Shown here one piece after another: positions 1-8,403 of a stretch of 40,712 nucleotides of DNA. The position numbers and the translations under genes are program-made. Origin of the DNA: Planctomycetota bacterium (GTDB lineage Bacteria > Planctomycetota > Phycisphaerae > Sedimentisphaerales > Anaerobacaceae). The stretch lies in contig VRUK01000016.1 of assembly GCA_019456195.1 (NCBI GenBank), positions 26,972 to 67,683 of the forward strand. Reading direction: 5' to 3'. Below the pieces are notes generated by a model. The model saw nothing but the letters and a program-made list of their open reading frames with translations. It was not told the DNA's origin and searched no databases. Position 1 is the stretch's first letter; every line of letters starts with the position of its first letter.

Positions 1-504
1 AGCACCGAAGCGGTTATTAGCCTTCCAGTTAGGTATCCTCGGACCCCACACACTTTCTATACCCCCGGCACGCGGATACTCATCGTCGTAATCATTGCTG
101 TAGATAAGCATTGCCTTGCCGATACCCTGCAGGTTCGTTCCGCAAACCGGCCGGTAGGCAACGCTCCTGGTCCTGGTCAATGCCGGCAATAAAATCCCCA
201 TTAATGGAAGCAATCCAAGCACCGGAGCCACAATACCTGTGATCGCAAAACCTCTGCCGGTCATTCTGCCGCCGCTCTTTTCGATTATCACAAGGCTGAT
301 AATACCGAAGATAAGAGCTGGTAATGCCGTAATCCCGAAGGTAAAAAAGCTTAAGATACCAAGAACCAGCGCTGCAATAGCCATCCCGCTTCTTTTGACA
401 CTGACACCCGGAGCCTCTGTCGGAGTACTCGTCAACACCGAACCACAGGAATTGCAATGTTGGGCGCCATCCGGATTCTCTTTACCGCATTTCGAACAGT
501 TCAT
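1..504 (-). CDS. Zinc-ribbon / DUF4190-like / prepilin-type protein (partial)
   Basis: The gene starts at ATG 504 and stays open for 168 codons to the left edge, so its C-terminus is missing. AGGGGAG lies just upstream of the start. The N-terminus has two CxxC pairs (CSKCG and CNSCG), a zinc ribbon. Two hydrophobic segments rich in Gly, Ala and Leu follow, as in DUF4190 proteins. After a third hydrophobic stretch comes CGTNLQGIGKAMLIYSNDY, which matches the start of the prepilin-like head common in Planctomycetota (DUF1559 type: C-x-NL-x-x-IG-x-A-x-x-x-Y). It is probably a membrane protein with its head outside the cytoplasm. Its function is unknown. The domain reading is from motif recall; the start is well supported. 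Confidence 0.8.
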   Translation of the reverse strand, partial: MNCSKCGKENPDGAQHCNSCGSVLTSTPTEAPGVSVKRSGMAIAALVLGILSFFTFGITALPALIFGIISLVIIEKSGGRMTGRGFAITGIVAPVLGLLPLMGILLPALTRTRSVAYRPVCGTNLQGIGKAMLIYSNDYDDEYPRAGGIESVWGPRIPNWKANNRFGA

Positions 505-731
505 TTTTATTCTCCCCTTGATTTAATCTGACATTTCCCCGCTTATTATCATACCCGACATAATAATATACAACACTTTTTGTTAGAAGTGGCTTCAAAT
601 CTGCTTTCGTCGCGAGAACGAGCGTATCTGAAGGATAAATATGTTCAAAAACATTGAGTTTGAAGCATTCGGATTTATTCTATCTGAATTTATTACGCCT
701 GTCCATGCAAGATGAGACTTAGACCAAAATA

Positions 732-823
732 GTGCCCGAGCTGAGGGTGCTTTTTACCCCTCGTCGCTCGGGACACAAGGCATGGGTGGCAGTATACCTT
801 TAAAAGCGCGCACTTCCCATGCC
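732..823. repeat. Tandem double-hairpin element
   Basis: The first hairpin pairs 732-741 with 766-776 (CCCGAGC against GCTCGGG, extended by GTG/CAC around one bulged A at 773). It continues inward with GAGGGT at 743-748 against ACCCCTC at 756-762. Three bases later an 8-bp perfect stem, GGCATGGG (779-786) with CCCATGCC (816-823), closes a 29-base loop. It is GC-rich within AT-rich DNA. No T-tract follows, so it is not a standard terminator. It may be a REP-like dispersed element or a structured RNA. Confidence 0.5.
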
Positions 824-1340
824 GGTATTCACTATAAAAGCGATTCTCGCAGACCGTTTATTGATATAAATTCTTAAATATTTTGACTTTTTTTTGATTT
901 ATACAATAAAAAAACATGTAAAGCTAAGGACCGCGAAGTGGATAGTGAATTCCAGGCATCAAACTTCGAAAAATCTCGCAATTTTCGACAAAAACGCTAA
1001 AGAACAACCAATATTCACCCAAAATCCCCAATTCTCTAATATTGTCATCCTCGCATGCCCTTAGCGGGGACCCAGACTCAAAACTCAACACTCAAAATTC
1101 AAAACTAACGAATATTCGAGGGATTTTCGTTAAAAAACGCTCACTGTTAAAAACAAATATATAAATTTTTAAATTATTTTATCTCCCCCTATAACAAAGA
1201 CTTACGAGCATAACGCCAAGAAAAATTGCAAAATTTTCGGCTCAAAAGTGCACACTCGTCTAATTATAGAGGCAGTGTTTTTTACTCCCTGAGTTTACCC
1301 AGAGTTTATCCGAGTTTATCCCCGAGAGCTGCAACTCGAC

Positions 1341-1420
1341 TCATAACAGGGGAGGTGTTGCTAACTTGGCTTGCAACAGGGAAAGAGCCACTTACTTGGC
1401 CTATAACAGGGGGCCTAAGC
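1341..1420. repeat. Imperfect 30-bp tandem repeat, about 2.5 copies
   Basis: Copies begin at 1341, 1371 and 1401. Each starts with a form of TNATAACAGGG or TTGCAACAGGG; the first two end in ACTTGGC. As the period is a multiple of three, one plus-strand frame shows a 10-residue repeat (TGEVLLTW, TGKEPLTW). There is no ribosome site or start context, so I treat it as non-coding. Confidence 0.5.
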
Positions 1421-1453
1421 CCACAATACGAAATCCGAGATATGAAATACCCA

Positions 1454-1506
1454 ACTTTAGCTCACTTTAGTCACTTTAGGCACTTTAGGCACTTTAGGCA
1501 CTCTTT
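1454..1506. repeat. Short tandem repeat of CACTTTAGG (9 bp)
   Basis: ACTTTAG recurs at 1454, 1464, 1473, 1482 and 1491, at 9-bp spacing after the first interval of 10, with a decayed copy at 1500. It is a minisatellite inside the repeat-rich region, with no coding signal. Confidence 0.65.
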
Positions 1507-1546
1507 CAATTATAACATATTTCCAGATACACCCTATTTATGCAAA

Positions 1547-1728
1547 ACAAACCCAATTTCAGAAACGACAAAATGAACATAACTTTAGACATAACAATCA
1601 CATACGTTCATATGGGGCAATTGGTTATTCAGAAAAACAAAGCCAATTCAAACCCAATAAAGCCAAAAACAAACCCAATTCAAACCCAATTCAAACCCAA
1701 TCAAAGCCAATCAAAGCCAATTTCAAAC
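1547..1728. repeat. AAACCCAATT / AAAGCCAATC repeat element
   Basis: About nine copies of an 11-12 bp unit (AAACCCAATTC, AAAGCCAATC) appear, one near 1547 and the rest packed in 1637-1728. A plus-strand frame reads as repeats of NPIQTQFKPN type with no ribosome site. From memory, similar short 'NKPN/KTNPI' frames are often predicted as hypothetical proteins in Phycisphaerae metagenome assemblies. I therefore take it as one copy of a dispersed intergenic repeat family rather than a gene; this is unverified. Confidence 0.5.
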
Positions 1729-1801
1729 GCCCCTTTTTCATGCTGATAATGAAAAATTGCTTAAAATACCTGCTTTTAGACGAAGATAACAGGAGTTTCA
1801 T

Positions 1802-1822
1802 TTGAAAATACAGCCAGTATAA
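1802..1822 (+). promoter_or_regulatory. Possible six-codon leader cistron coupled to the next gene
   Basis: AGGAG at 1791-1795 sits 6 bases before TTG 1802, which opens a six-codon frame (TTG AAA ATA CAG CCA GTA) ending in TAA at 1820-1822. That stop overlaps the ATG of the lipoprotein gene as TAATG. The gene's own ATG is 26 bases from AGGAG, too far for direct use, so coupling through the mini-frame would explain its initiation. This is inference from spacing. Confidence 0.35.
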
Positions 1823-3630
1823 TGATAAAGAGAATATTAAAACTTAACATATTGCTTATACTCCTTACGGCTCTCATTTCAGCATCTTGCCAGGACTCGA
1901 AAAAGATATCGATTGAGCACGCCACTATCAGCAGGCGTATCTTTGACAACAATATACTTGCAGATAAAGACCTGGAACTGTTCGCCAGGCTCGTTGACCA
2001 TTTATGGCAAAATGGCAAGATAGTTAATTACAAACTCGCCGAGCGTTTTTCAAAAACTCCACAAACCGTCTATATAGCCCTTCGCTCTAAGGGCCTTCGC
2101 CTGACAGATACGTGGCAAACAGATATGACTCTGCCCGAAACACTCGTTCGTGCAGTCAACAATACAAAGAAAGACCTTAATGCCGAACAGATTAATAATA
2201 TAGACGCACTCGAAATAGTCCTGAGCCATTCTTTTCGGGAACTATACACCAGTAATGACAGGCAAAGATCATTAACTAATATCCACAGAGGCATACGTGG
2301 CTATGAATTATCACACGGCAGCAAGATTGAACGATCTGCTCCGACTTATGCAATCGCAAGTAATCGTTCCAATAAGCGACTGCTCGAATTGTACCAGGAA
2401 AAATACAAGCTCACAGATGCCCAGATGCAGAACGAAGTTCGTTATCGCACATTTGAGGGCGCCCAGGTACAGGTCTATCTCGGCAAAACAAAAGCGGTTC
2501 TAATGGACAGAGGAAATATTTTCGTCCCGCAGAGTGAAGTTACACAGGAAAATACCCGCAACACGGCAGAGGCGGCCATCGAGTGGATGTTTAATAATGT
2601 TCACCAGGACGGCAGGTTTACCTACAAGTATTGGCCGAGTATCGGCGCTGAATCACAGGCAAAAAATATGATTCGGCTCTGGATGGCAACTACAGCACTT
2701 GATAAAGTTGCGGCCCAAAAAAACGATCCAAAACTCTGGGATATAATTGAGCGGAACATTGATTATAATCTTCAGCAGTTCTACCACGAAGAGGGTCAAT
2801 TCGGTCTAATCGAATGGAACGGCAAAGTCAAACTCGGTGCGCTGGCAATTGCGGCAATGGCGATTGTCGAGCATCCTAAGCGCAACAAATGGTCCCGGCA
2901 GGAAACTGCACTGAGAAGAACAATCGACTCACTCTGGAAAGCCGATGGCTCTTTCAATACATTTTATAAGCCGAAAGACCGTAAGGACAACCAGAACTTC
3001 TATCCCGGCGAGGCCCTGTTATTGTGGTCAATTCTTTACGAAGAGAAGAGAGATGAAAAGCTGCTTCAACGATTCATGAAATCGTTCGAATATTACCGTA
3101 AGTGGCACCTTGGAACCAATCGTAATCCCGCCTTCATTCCCTGGCATACCCAAGCCTGCTACACAGTGTGGAAACAGACCTCAGACGAAAGACTCAAGGA
3201 TTTTATTTACGAAATGAATGACTGGCTGTTAAGCGTACAGCAGTCGGAAGAGAACGTCTTATATCGCGACACTGCCGGCCGCTTCTATGACCCGAATCGC
3301 CCCTTCGGCCCTCCGCATTCATCCGCTACCGGGGTATATCTCGAAGGTTTGACCGATGCATTCCTCCTGGCACGCCAAACAGGTGATAACAAGCGTATGG
3401 ATACCTATCGTATTGCAATAGTGCGGGGGCTTCGCAGTGTAATGCAGCTTCAATTTACCGATGAAATCGATATGTTTTATATATCCGAATCAAAGCGTAA
3501 GTACCTTCGCGGAGGCATAAGAACAACGGTTTACGACAACCAGATTCGCTGCGATAATGTTCAGCACAACCTGATGGCAATCCTCAAGATACTCGATACA
3601 TTCGAAGAGGATGATTACAAGGGAATATGA
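1822..3630 (+). CDS. Lipoprotein with helical toroid-like domain, function unknown
   Basis: A 602-residue protein. Residues 1-22 form a lipoprotein signal with probable acylated Cys23 (ISASC), so it should be membrane-anchored outside the cytoplasm. Residues about 45-235 include VYIALRSKG and a later VYLGKTKAVL; the order of elements faintly resembles AMMECR1, but the RGCIG-type motif is absent. From about 250 to the end there are repeated helical segments with aromatic/Gly turns (FTYKYWPS, GQFGLIEW, GSFNTFY, YPGEALLLW, FIPWHTQACY, SATGVYLEGL), as in (alpha/alpha)6 toroids of glycosidases, polysaccharide lyases and terpenoid cyclases. No catalytic motif can be named. The usable start is ATG 1822, overlapping a possible leader cistron. 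It is monocistronic and convergent with the TpsA gene. Confidence 0.75.
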   Translation: MIKRILKLNILLILLTALISASCQDSKKISIEHATISRRIFDNNILADKDLELFARLVDHLWQNGKIVNYKLAERFSKTPQTVYIALRSKGLRLTDTWQTDMTLPETLVRAVNNTKKDLNAEQINNIDALEIVLSHSFRELYTSNDRQRSLTNIHRGIRGYELSHGSKIERSAPTYAIASNRSNKRLLELYQEKYKLTDAQMQNEVRYRTFEGAQVQVYLGKTKAVLMDRGNIFVPQSEVTQENTRNTAEAAIEWMFNNVHQDGRFTYKYWPSIGAESQAKNMIRLWMATTALDKVAAQKNDPKLWDIIERNIDYNLQQFYHEEGQFGLIEWNGKVKLGALAIAAMAIVEHPKRNKWSRQETALRRTIDSLWKADGSFNTFYKPKDRKDNQNFYPGEALLLWSILYEEKRDEKLLQRFMKSFEYYRKWHLGTNRNPAFIPWHTQACYTVWKQTSDERLKDFIYEMNDWLLSVQQSEENVLYRDTAGRFYDPNRPFGPPHSSATGVYLEGLTDAFLLARQTGDNKRMDTYRIAIVRGLRSVMQLQFTDEIDMFYISESKRKYLRGGIRTTVYDNQIRCDNVQHNLMAILKILDTFEEDDYKGI

Positions 3631-3696
3631 TACCCCGAAACCACCTTGCTCTTAAACAATGTTGCTCTTTCAAAACTGCTTCTATACACTATCCCA

Positions 3697-6486
3697 TCAG
3701 CCGGCCAGAGCCGCCAGACGCATTGCAATGAATGCACCAAGATTCGCATCGACATCGTCTGCTGTTGCAGGCGCAACGTACTTGTCCACTACAAATGCTA
3801 TGGTTTCATCCAATGACCATCCGAGATCAGTGCTAAGAATTGCGACATATTCCGCAAGTGCATCAAGCCACTGTCCGGCCATGGCATAATCTGAATTATC
3901 ACCACGGTTGCGTGCTATTGCCTCGGCAATCGAAGCCATTTGCTCTGGTGACGCAGGAGCATCCACTGAAGCAATTTGATTTACCGCCGTTGCCAAAGCA
4001 GTCATATAAATGCCTTCGGCATCCTGTAATATTCCTGCTGATTGCTTGAGTCTCGCACATGCCTGGCACGGCTGTATATCCACATCAAAGGCCAGCGCAA
4101 TTGAAGCCCAAACACGGAACGTCTTTTCGTCAATCCCAAGTTCCTCAGCCGCCCACTTCATTAAAATCGGACAACCCAGAATATCCAATTCTGCATTATC
4201 CCCAATCGGGGCTACTCCCTTTATGCTACTGTCGCCATCGCCATCGCCATCGCCATCGCCATCGCCATCGCCATCGCCATCGCCATCGCCATCACCATCA
4301 CCGTCACCGTCGCCGTCGCCATCGCCATCGCCATCGCCATCGCCGTCGCCATCGCCATCACCATCGCTGTCGCCATCACCATCACCATCGCCATCGCCGT
4401 CGCCATCGCCATCGCCATCGCCGTCGCCATCACCGTCACCGTCACCGTCACCGTCACCATCACCATCACCATCACCGTTGCCCGCGGCATTGATTATTAT
4501 TTCAGCAATATCTCCGTCCTCCGTATCTAAAGCAGACTCAAAGCTTTGCACAAAAGCTTTGTCGGCATCAGCCGAAGGAGCCGCAGCATCCGGACCAAAG
4601 TAGATATTCCCCCATGCATCCACTTCAATAGTCGCTTCAGTTGTCCCATTTTTCGAGGCTTTTGCCTCGGCGGTCAGGTCACCGTTTATAAATACATCTC
4701 CACCCGATGTTTCAATCGTGATATCGGCTGTGGTTATGCCTCCCGGCAGAGAATCTTCTTTGCCGTGAGAATAGGCGCCAACATCGCCGTTTAGAACCAC
4801 ATCTTCACCGGCACTTAGATATATCACGGCCTGAGCATCCGAACCGCCTGGAACATTAAGTATCGCCGCCCCCTTTTTGCCAACAGAAACATCACCGTCA
4901 ATTGTCAAGTTAGCCGAAGCATCAACATTAATTTCACCAGAAATCCACCCGCTTGTAACACGCAGGTCTTTTGTTGTGATATCACCTCCATTTACAGTAG
5001 TAAGACTAATTTTACCTGAAGGTTCTTTATCTTTTCCTCCATCTTTACCGGTTTCCAGGCTACCGATATTTATGCCGCCGGCACCTGCTTCAATCACGAT
5101 ATCACCTGTAGTTGTTGTTATGGTATCGCTTTGATCGAAAGAGATGAAGCTGTCAGCGCCTGTTGTTTGTAAAGTAACGTTTCTTGTATCCGCATCAAGT
5201 TCATCATCAGTCAAATCTTCCATAACGATAGAATCAACCGCCAGCAGAAAAATATCAGCCGCTTGTGTTTCAAGCTGTTTTTCATAAAGAGTATCGGTAC
5301 TATTCGTACCATCACCATCTTTAACAACAATATTGTCGGGATCAATCAGTAGCGTACCTAATTTCCCATTTTCCGCCGAGGCATCCACGTCACCTGCAAA
5401 AACAAAGTGTTTACCGCTGATTTCTACAAACCCGCCGTTACCAGACTCGCTGCCGCCCTTTGCTTCAATCATCGCCCCTTCACTGAAAACAGCCGTACCT
5501 TCGGACTTCACGATCACCTTACCACCGTCGCCGTTGGCTCCAGCATTTGCCGTAGTCAGGCTGTCTGCTGCGAGTACAACTTCTTCAGAAGCAGTCAGGG
5601 TTATAGTACCTCCATCGCCTTCGAGAGCGTCTGCATTGATGCTGCCCATATTTTCAACGCGTGAGGCGTCAACCTTGATTTTTCCGGCCGCGGTCTCAAG
5701 AGTGCCGATATTAGCAATAGCTCTGGAAAAGGTATCACCGGCAGCAAGAACTATTGTCCCGCCTTCAGCGTTTATTAAACCTTCGTTGATAATATCAGCA
5801 GGCACATCCGATATTTGAGTATCCATCGACTCCGGAGCTTCAGCGGAGTCCACTTCAACAAAAACACTTCCGCCGGTTTGTCCAAGTAATACCCTGTCAC
5901 CGGCAGCCAATACAACATATCCGCCCGGACTTGTAATCGTACCGGCATTCAGGACCTTGTTGCCAATCAGAGCCACGTTCTCGGCTACAATATCACCATG
6001 GTTTACAACCGCCCCATTTCCACCGGCAAAAGCGTATTGGCCGTTCATGAAGTCTGTATTTTTGATATCCAGACTGGAGCCGACAAATTGGCTGGCTTGA
6101 ATATAAGCGGTAGGACCAAAGACAAGACCCTGAGTATTAACAATAAATACAATGCCATTTTCAGCAAACAAGGAGCCGTCAAACCGCGTCGGGCCTCCAT
6201 TAATTACTCTGTTCAGTACGGCAAAATTGCCATCTTTCAGGAAATTTAGAGTCTCATTATAAGAAGTATCCAGGGAATCCCAATTGATAACAGCCTGACT
6301 GGAGCCCATTTGCACATTGATAGTGTTGCCGCTTTGAACGACAGCGGCCGAGCCTGCTACAACTTCTGCTGCGGTTGGTGTGGCCTTTGTAACCGGAAGC
6401 AACATGTTGAGAAACACACAACATACCGTTATGAACGCCAAGCTTTGAATAAAATATCTCTTATAAAATCTTCCTAAGATTTTCAT
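3697..6486 (-). CDS. TpsA-type exoprotein with N-terminal TPS domain and long Gly-Asp repeat
   Basis: A 929-residue secreted partner of a two-partner (type Vb) system. A long signal peptide (about 1-35) is followed by the filamentous-hemagglutinin TPS domain (about 36-240). [15 protein letters not shown] and then [16 protein letters not shown] match the conserved NRV and NPNGI-FG signatures, with NTQGL in place of NPNGI. Residues about 240-650 are beta-helix-like repeats ([19 protein letters not shown]). Residues 671-752 are about 41 Gly-Asp pairs, one being Ser-Asp. The last 177 residues form a distinct helical domain with Cys in GCPILMKW and PCQAC. I chose ATG 6486 because AGGAG lies 8 bases upstream; GTG 6492 would be only 2 bases from it. 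It lies downstream of tpsB. A role as adhesin or surface filament is likely but unproven. Confidence 0.9.
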   Translation of the reverse strand: MKILGRFYKRYFIQSLAFITVCCVFLNMLLPVTKATPTAAEVVAGSAAVVQSGNTINVQMGSSQAVINWDSLDTSYNETLNFLKDGNFAVLNRVINGGPTRFDGSLFAENGIVFIVNTQGLVFGPTAYIQASQFVGSSLDIKNTDFMNGQYAFAGGNGAVVNHGDIVAENVALIGNKVLNAGTITSPGGYVVLAAGDRVLLGQTGGSVFVEVDSAEAPESMDTQISDVPADIINEGLINAEGGTIVLAAGDTFSRAIANIGTLETAAGKIKVDASRVENMGSINADALEGDGGTITLTASEEVVLAADSLTTANAGANGDGGKVIVKSEGTAVFSEGAMIEAKGGSESGNGGFVEISGKHFVFAGDVDASAENGKLGTLLIDPDNIVVKDGDGTNSTDTLYEKQLETQAADIFLLAVDSIVMEDLTDDELDADTRNVTLQTTGADSFISFDQSDTITTTTGDIVIEAGAGGINIGSLETGKDGGKDKEPSGKISLTTVNGGDITTKDLRVTSGWISGEINVDASANLTIDGDVSVGKKGAAILNVPGGSDAQAVIYLSAGEDVVLNGDVGAYSHGKEDSLPGGITTADITIETSGGDVFINGDLTAEAKASKNGTTEATIEVDAWGNIYFGPDAAAPSADADKAFVQSFESALDTEDGDIAEIIINAAGNGDGDGDGDGDGDGDGDGDGDGDGDGDGDGDGDGDGDSDGDGDGDGDGDGDGDGDGDGDGDGDGDGDGDGDGDGDGDGDGDGDSSIKGVAPIGDNAELDILGCPILMKWAAEELGIDEKTFRVWASIALAFDVDIQPCQACARLKQSAGILQDAEGIYMTALATAVNQIASVDAPASPEQMASIAEAIARNRGDNSDYAMAGQWLDALAEYVAILSTDLGWSLDETIAFVVDKYVAPATADDVDANLGAFIAMRLAALAG
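4231..4476 (-). repeat. Hexanucleotide satellite encoding about 41 Gly-Asp units
   Basis: On the coding strand the unit is GGYGAY, in frame with the TpsA gene, giving 246 bp without a break in period. Third bases vary (C or T) in patches, and one unit is AGCGAY (Ser-Asp). Patchy third-base variants suggest growth by unit duplication. Because the period is 6 bp, gain or loss of units never breaks the frame. The same DNA gives open frames of Pro-Ser, His-Arg and Met-Ala/Val type in other frames; these are by-products. Confidence 0.95.
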
Positions 6487-6553
6487 CAGCACATCTCCTG
6501 ACTACATCAAACTTAATTTGACATATTTGTCCCCCCGAACAATAATATTTTTC

Positions 6554-6580
6554 ATTCTGTCTGTCACTGCCAGACAGAAT
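6554..6580 (-). promoter_or_regulatory. Intercistronic hairpin between tpsB and tpsA
   Basis: ATTCTGTCTG (6554-6563) and CAGACAGAAT (6571-6580) form a perfect 10-bp stem with a 7-base loop. It starts 2 bases after the tpsB stop codon (6583-6585) on the transcribed strand and ends 67 bases before the tpsA start. An A-rich rather than T-rich stretch follows, so it is a poor intrinsic terminator. It may stabilise or process the message, or attenuate it. Confidence 0.55.
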
Positions 6581-6582
6581 CA

Positions 6583-8403
6583 CTACCATCGCAACATAAG
6601 ATTTACACTCAGTCGGCCTTTCCCTTTTCTGGTGTTGTCTGTCACCTTAAGCGGGAAGCCGTAAAACACTCCTGCATTAAAATTATCACCAAACTCCAAA
6701 ACCGTACCTATGCCTATCGAAAGGAGTGATTGGTGTTTCTTTTCACCAACGAGAGGGTCTTCTATGGTTGCCCGGCCATAGTCAATAAACACCAACGGCG
6801 CCAGCTTTTTGAGATATACATTCTTTGCTTTCACCTTATCCTGCCCGGATTCATCAATCTGCCAGGACTGGTTGTACTTCACCAGGTCAAATTCATATTG
6901 AGCGGAAGCAAGTATGCCGCCATCGGCAACGACCTCATATTCATCATAGCCCCTGACAGAATACATTCCTCCAAAAGTGGTCATTTTTGCAGGAACTAAT
7001 CTTTCGTTGGGCTTTATATATCTGAAAGAACCCCTTAGCTGCTGAATTTTATTCTGATCAAGATACCGGCTGTGGTTGGCTGAGATGTTATAAATGCTGA
7101 AATCCGGGTCCGCAGCCGTTCGAGCTATCGCAAATTCATTACGGTCTGAACCGCCCATACTTTCAACCCTGTTCAAGGCAAAAGACGTATGTGAGAAATC
7201 ATTCGAACGATGAAGGTTAAGCCCAATTCCCCATAAATCCATCTTGACATCACTGGCGAGAAACTCCGGGAATAATGAAGGCGTAATCTTGCTTCTTTCG
7301 TGGCTCAGCGAACCTGTAACATCAAAGAACCAACCATTCGTCTGAAAAACATTGTAACGCAATCTGCCGCCATAGAACGAACCCCTGCCGAGAAAATCAA
7401 ATACCCCAGCCTCCGGAGCAATATCAAATTCACTGTATCCTCCATAAAGCTGAAGACGAAGACGTGGTCCCATTATGGGCAGGTCATAGCTTCCAAACAA
7501 AGAATAATTGTCGTCAATACTCGAATCCACAGGCGCCTGATAAACAGCGGTTAATCCATCGTCAAAACCCAGAAGATTTGTATTGATAAGACCGATTCTC
7601 GGTGACCACTGCCTGTCCTTTGTACCTGAATTATCCGCCTGGATAAAATAATGCCAGGGATCTGTTTCATAAACATTGTACCCCAGAGTAAGTGTGTTCG
7701 GCTCGGCACCTCTGGAGACAACGGCAGCTACATGTCTGTCTGGATTGAGATTGAGAAGATTAACAAAATCATCCAGTGCTTTGCGATCAGCCAGTTCACC
7801 CATTTTCACCGGTGACCATTTTTGGATTGTAGAACGGCGAAGATGACCTTTCTCGACCTCGTTCTGATCAGCATCGTAAAACTCTATTTTTGCTTCCGTA
7901 ATCGGGGCTTCGAGAATTTTCACGAATAAAAGTCCATTTACAAGCTCAGAGCCATCTTTAATCGACGCCTGGGGCACATAAACATATATACCTGCATAAT
8001 GATTGTCCTCGTAAACGGACAGTATGTATTGTGTTAAGCCCTGAATATTTTTTGAGGAAATCATACGAGGCAGACCCGGCATAGATATTATATCGTGGAT
8101 AACTCTCAGGTCATAAAGATGCCGGCTTTCGGCCTTCATTAAAGGTTGGTCGGAAGCGTTATATACTAAAGGCATATTCTCCAGCAACATTTCAGTTGAT
8201 ATTCGTATGTTGCCGCTGATGAGCAGTTCCCTCGCCATCAAGCGAGGGCTCGTATCCTCGAGCAGAGTCAACTGCTCAATTTGCATTCGCTGCCTGGTCT
8301 TACGAGATGAAGGTTGTGAAGATTGTTGTGGGGTATCGGCAACACAAACAACTGACCCTATATATAATAATATAAGACACACCTTACTTATAGCGCAATT
8401 CAT
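6583..8403 (-). CDS. TpsB outer-membrane transporter (ShlB/FhaC/HecB family)
   Basis: A 606-residue protein with an N-terminal signal (about 1-22), two POTRA-like segments (about 50-205: LISGNIRISTEMLLE, then GLLFVKILEAPITEAKIEFY) and a C-terminal beta-barrel of about 370 residues. The barrel has the family's SVRGY motif (V483-Y486, loop L6) and the partner motif FIDYGRA near residue 540. It ends in an aromatic residue (LMLRW), the usual outer-membrane insertion signal. The length matches FhaC/ShlB proteins (about 550-600). It would export the adjoining TpsA by recognising its TPS domain. AAGGAG lies 8 bases before the ATG. It is first in a two-gene operon, with its promoter presumably in 8404-8700. 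Confidence 0.93.
   Translation of the reverse strand: MNCAISKVCLILLYIGSVVCVADTPQQSSQPSSRKTRQRMQIEQLTLLEDTSPRLMARELLISGNIRISTEMLLENMPLVYNASDQPLMKAESRHLYDLRVIHDIISMPGLPRMISSKNIQGLTQYILSVYEDNHYAGIYVYVPQASIKDGSELVNGLLFVKILEAPITEAKIEFYDADQNEVEKGHLRRSTIQKWSPVKMGELADRKALDDFVNLLNLNPDRHVAAVVSRGAEPNTLTLGYNVYETDPWHYFIQADNSGTKDRQWSPRIGLINTNLLGFDDGLTAVYQAPVDSSIDDNYSLFGSYDLPIMGPRLRLQLYGGYSEFDIAPEAGVFDFLGRGSFYGGRLRYNVFQTNGWFFDVTGSLSHERSKITPSLFPEFLASDVKMDLWGIGLNLHRSNDFSHTSFALNRVESMGGSDRNEFAIARTAADPDFSIYNISANHSRYLDQNKIQQLRGSFRYIKPNERLVPAKMTTFGGMYSVRGYDEYEVVADGGILASAQYEFDLVKYNQSWQIDESGQDKVKAKNVYLKKLAPLVFIDYGRATIEDPLVGEKKHQSLLSIGIGTVLEFGDNFNAGVFYGFPLKVTDNTRKGKGRLSVNLMLRW

Larger units (their letters stand above)
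505..1821. other. Gene-free region of about 1.3 kb with hairpins and several repeat types
   Basis: I see no convincing gene here. Open frames exist but have no ribosome site, and their translations are simple repeats. From left to right it holds an AT-rich leader, a double hairpin (732-823), an AT-rich stretch, a 30-bp tandem repeat (1341-1400 plus part), a 9-bp tandem repeat (about 1454-1501) and a C/A-rich repeat built on AAACCCAATT (about 1547-1728). It lies between the divergently oriented zinc-ribbon gene and the lipoprotein gene, so both promoters should be inside it. Confidence 0.6.

Noticed and set aside
92..457. Minus-strand frame of 121 codons at the left edge
   Set aside because: It is the wrong frame of the zinc-ribbon/prepilin-like gene, whose frame has a proper start, ribosome site and motifs.
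732..776. Intrinsic terminator for either flanking gene
   Set aside because: It lies between divergent genes, upstream of both, and no T-tract follows the stem.
1226..1746. Two possible short plus-strand genes in the repeat region
   Set aside because: Their translations are repeats of the underlying DNA, with no start context.
4010..4603. Long plus-strand and shifted minus-strand open frames made of Pro-Ser, His-Arg or Met-Ala repeats
   Set aside because: They are by-products of the hexanucleotide satellite inside the TpsA gene and lack ribosome sites.
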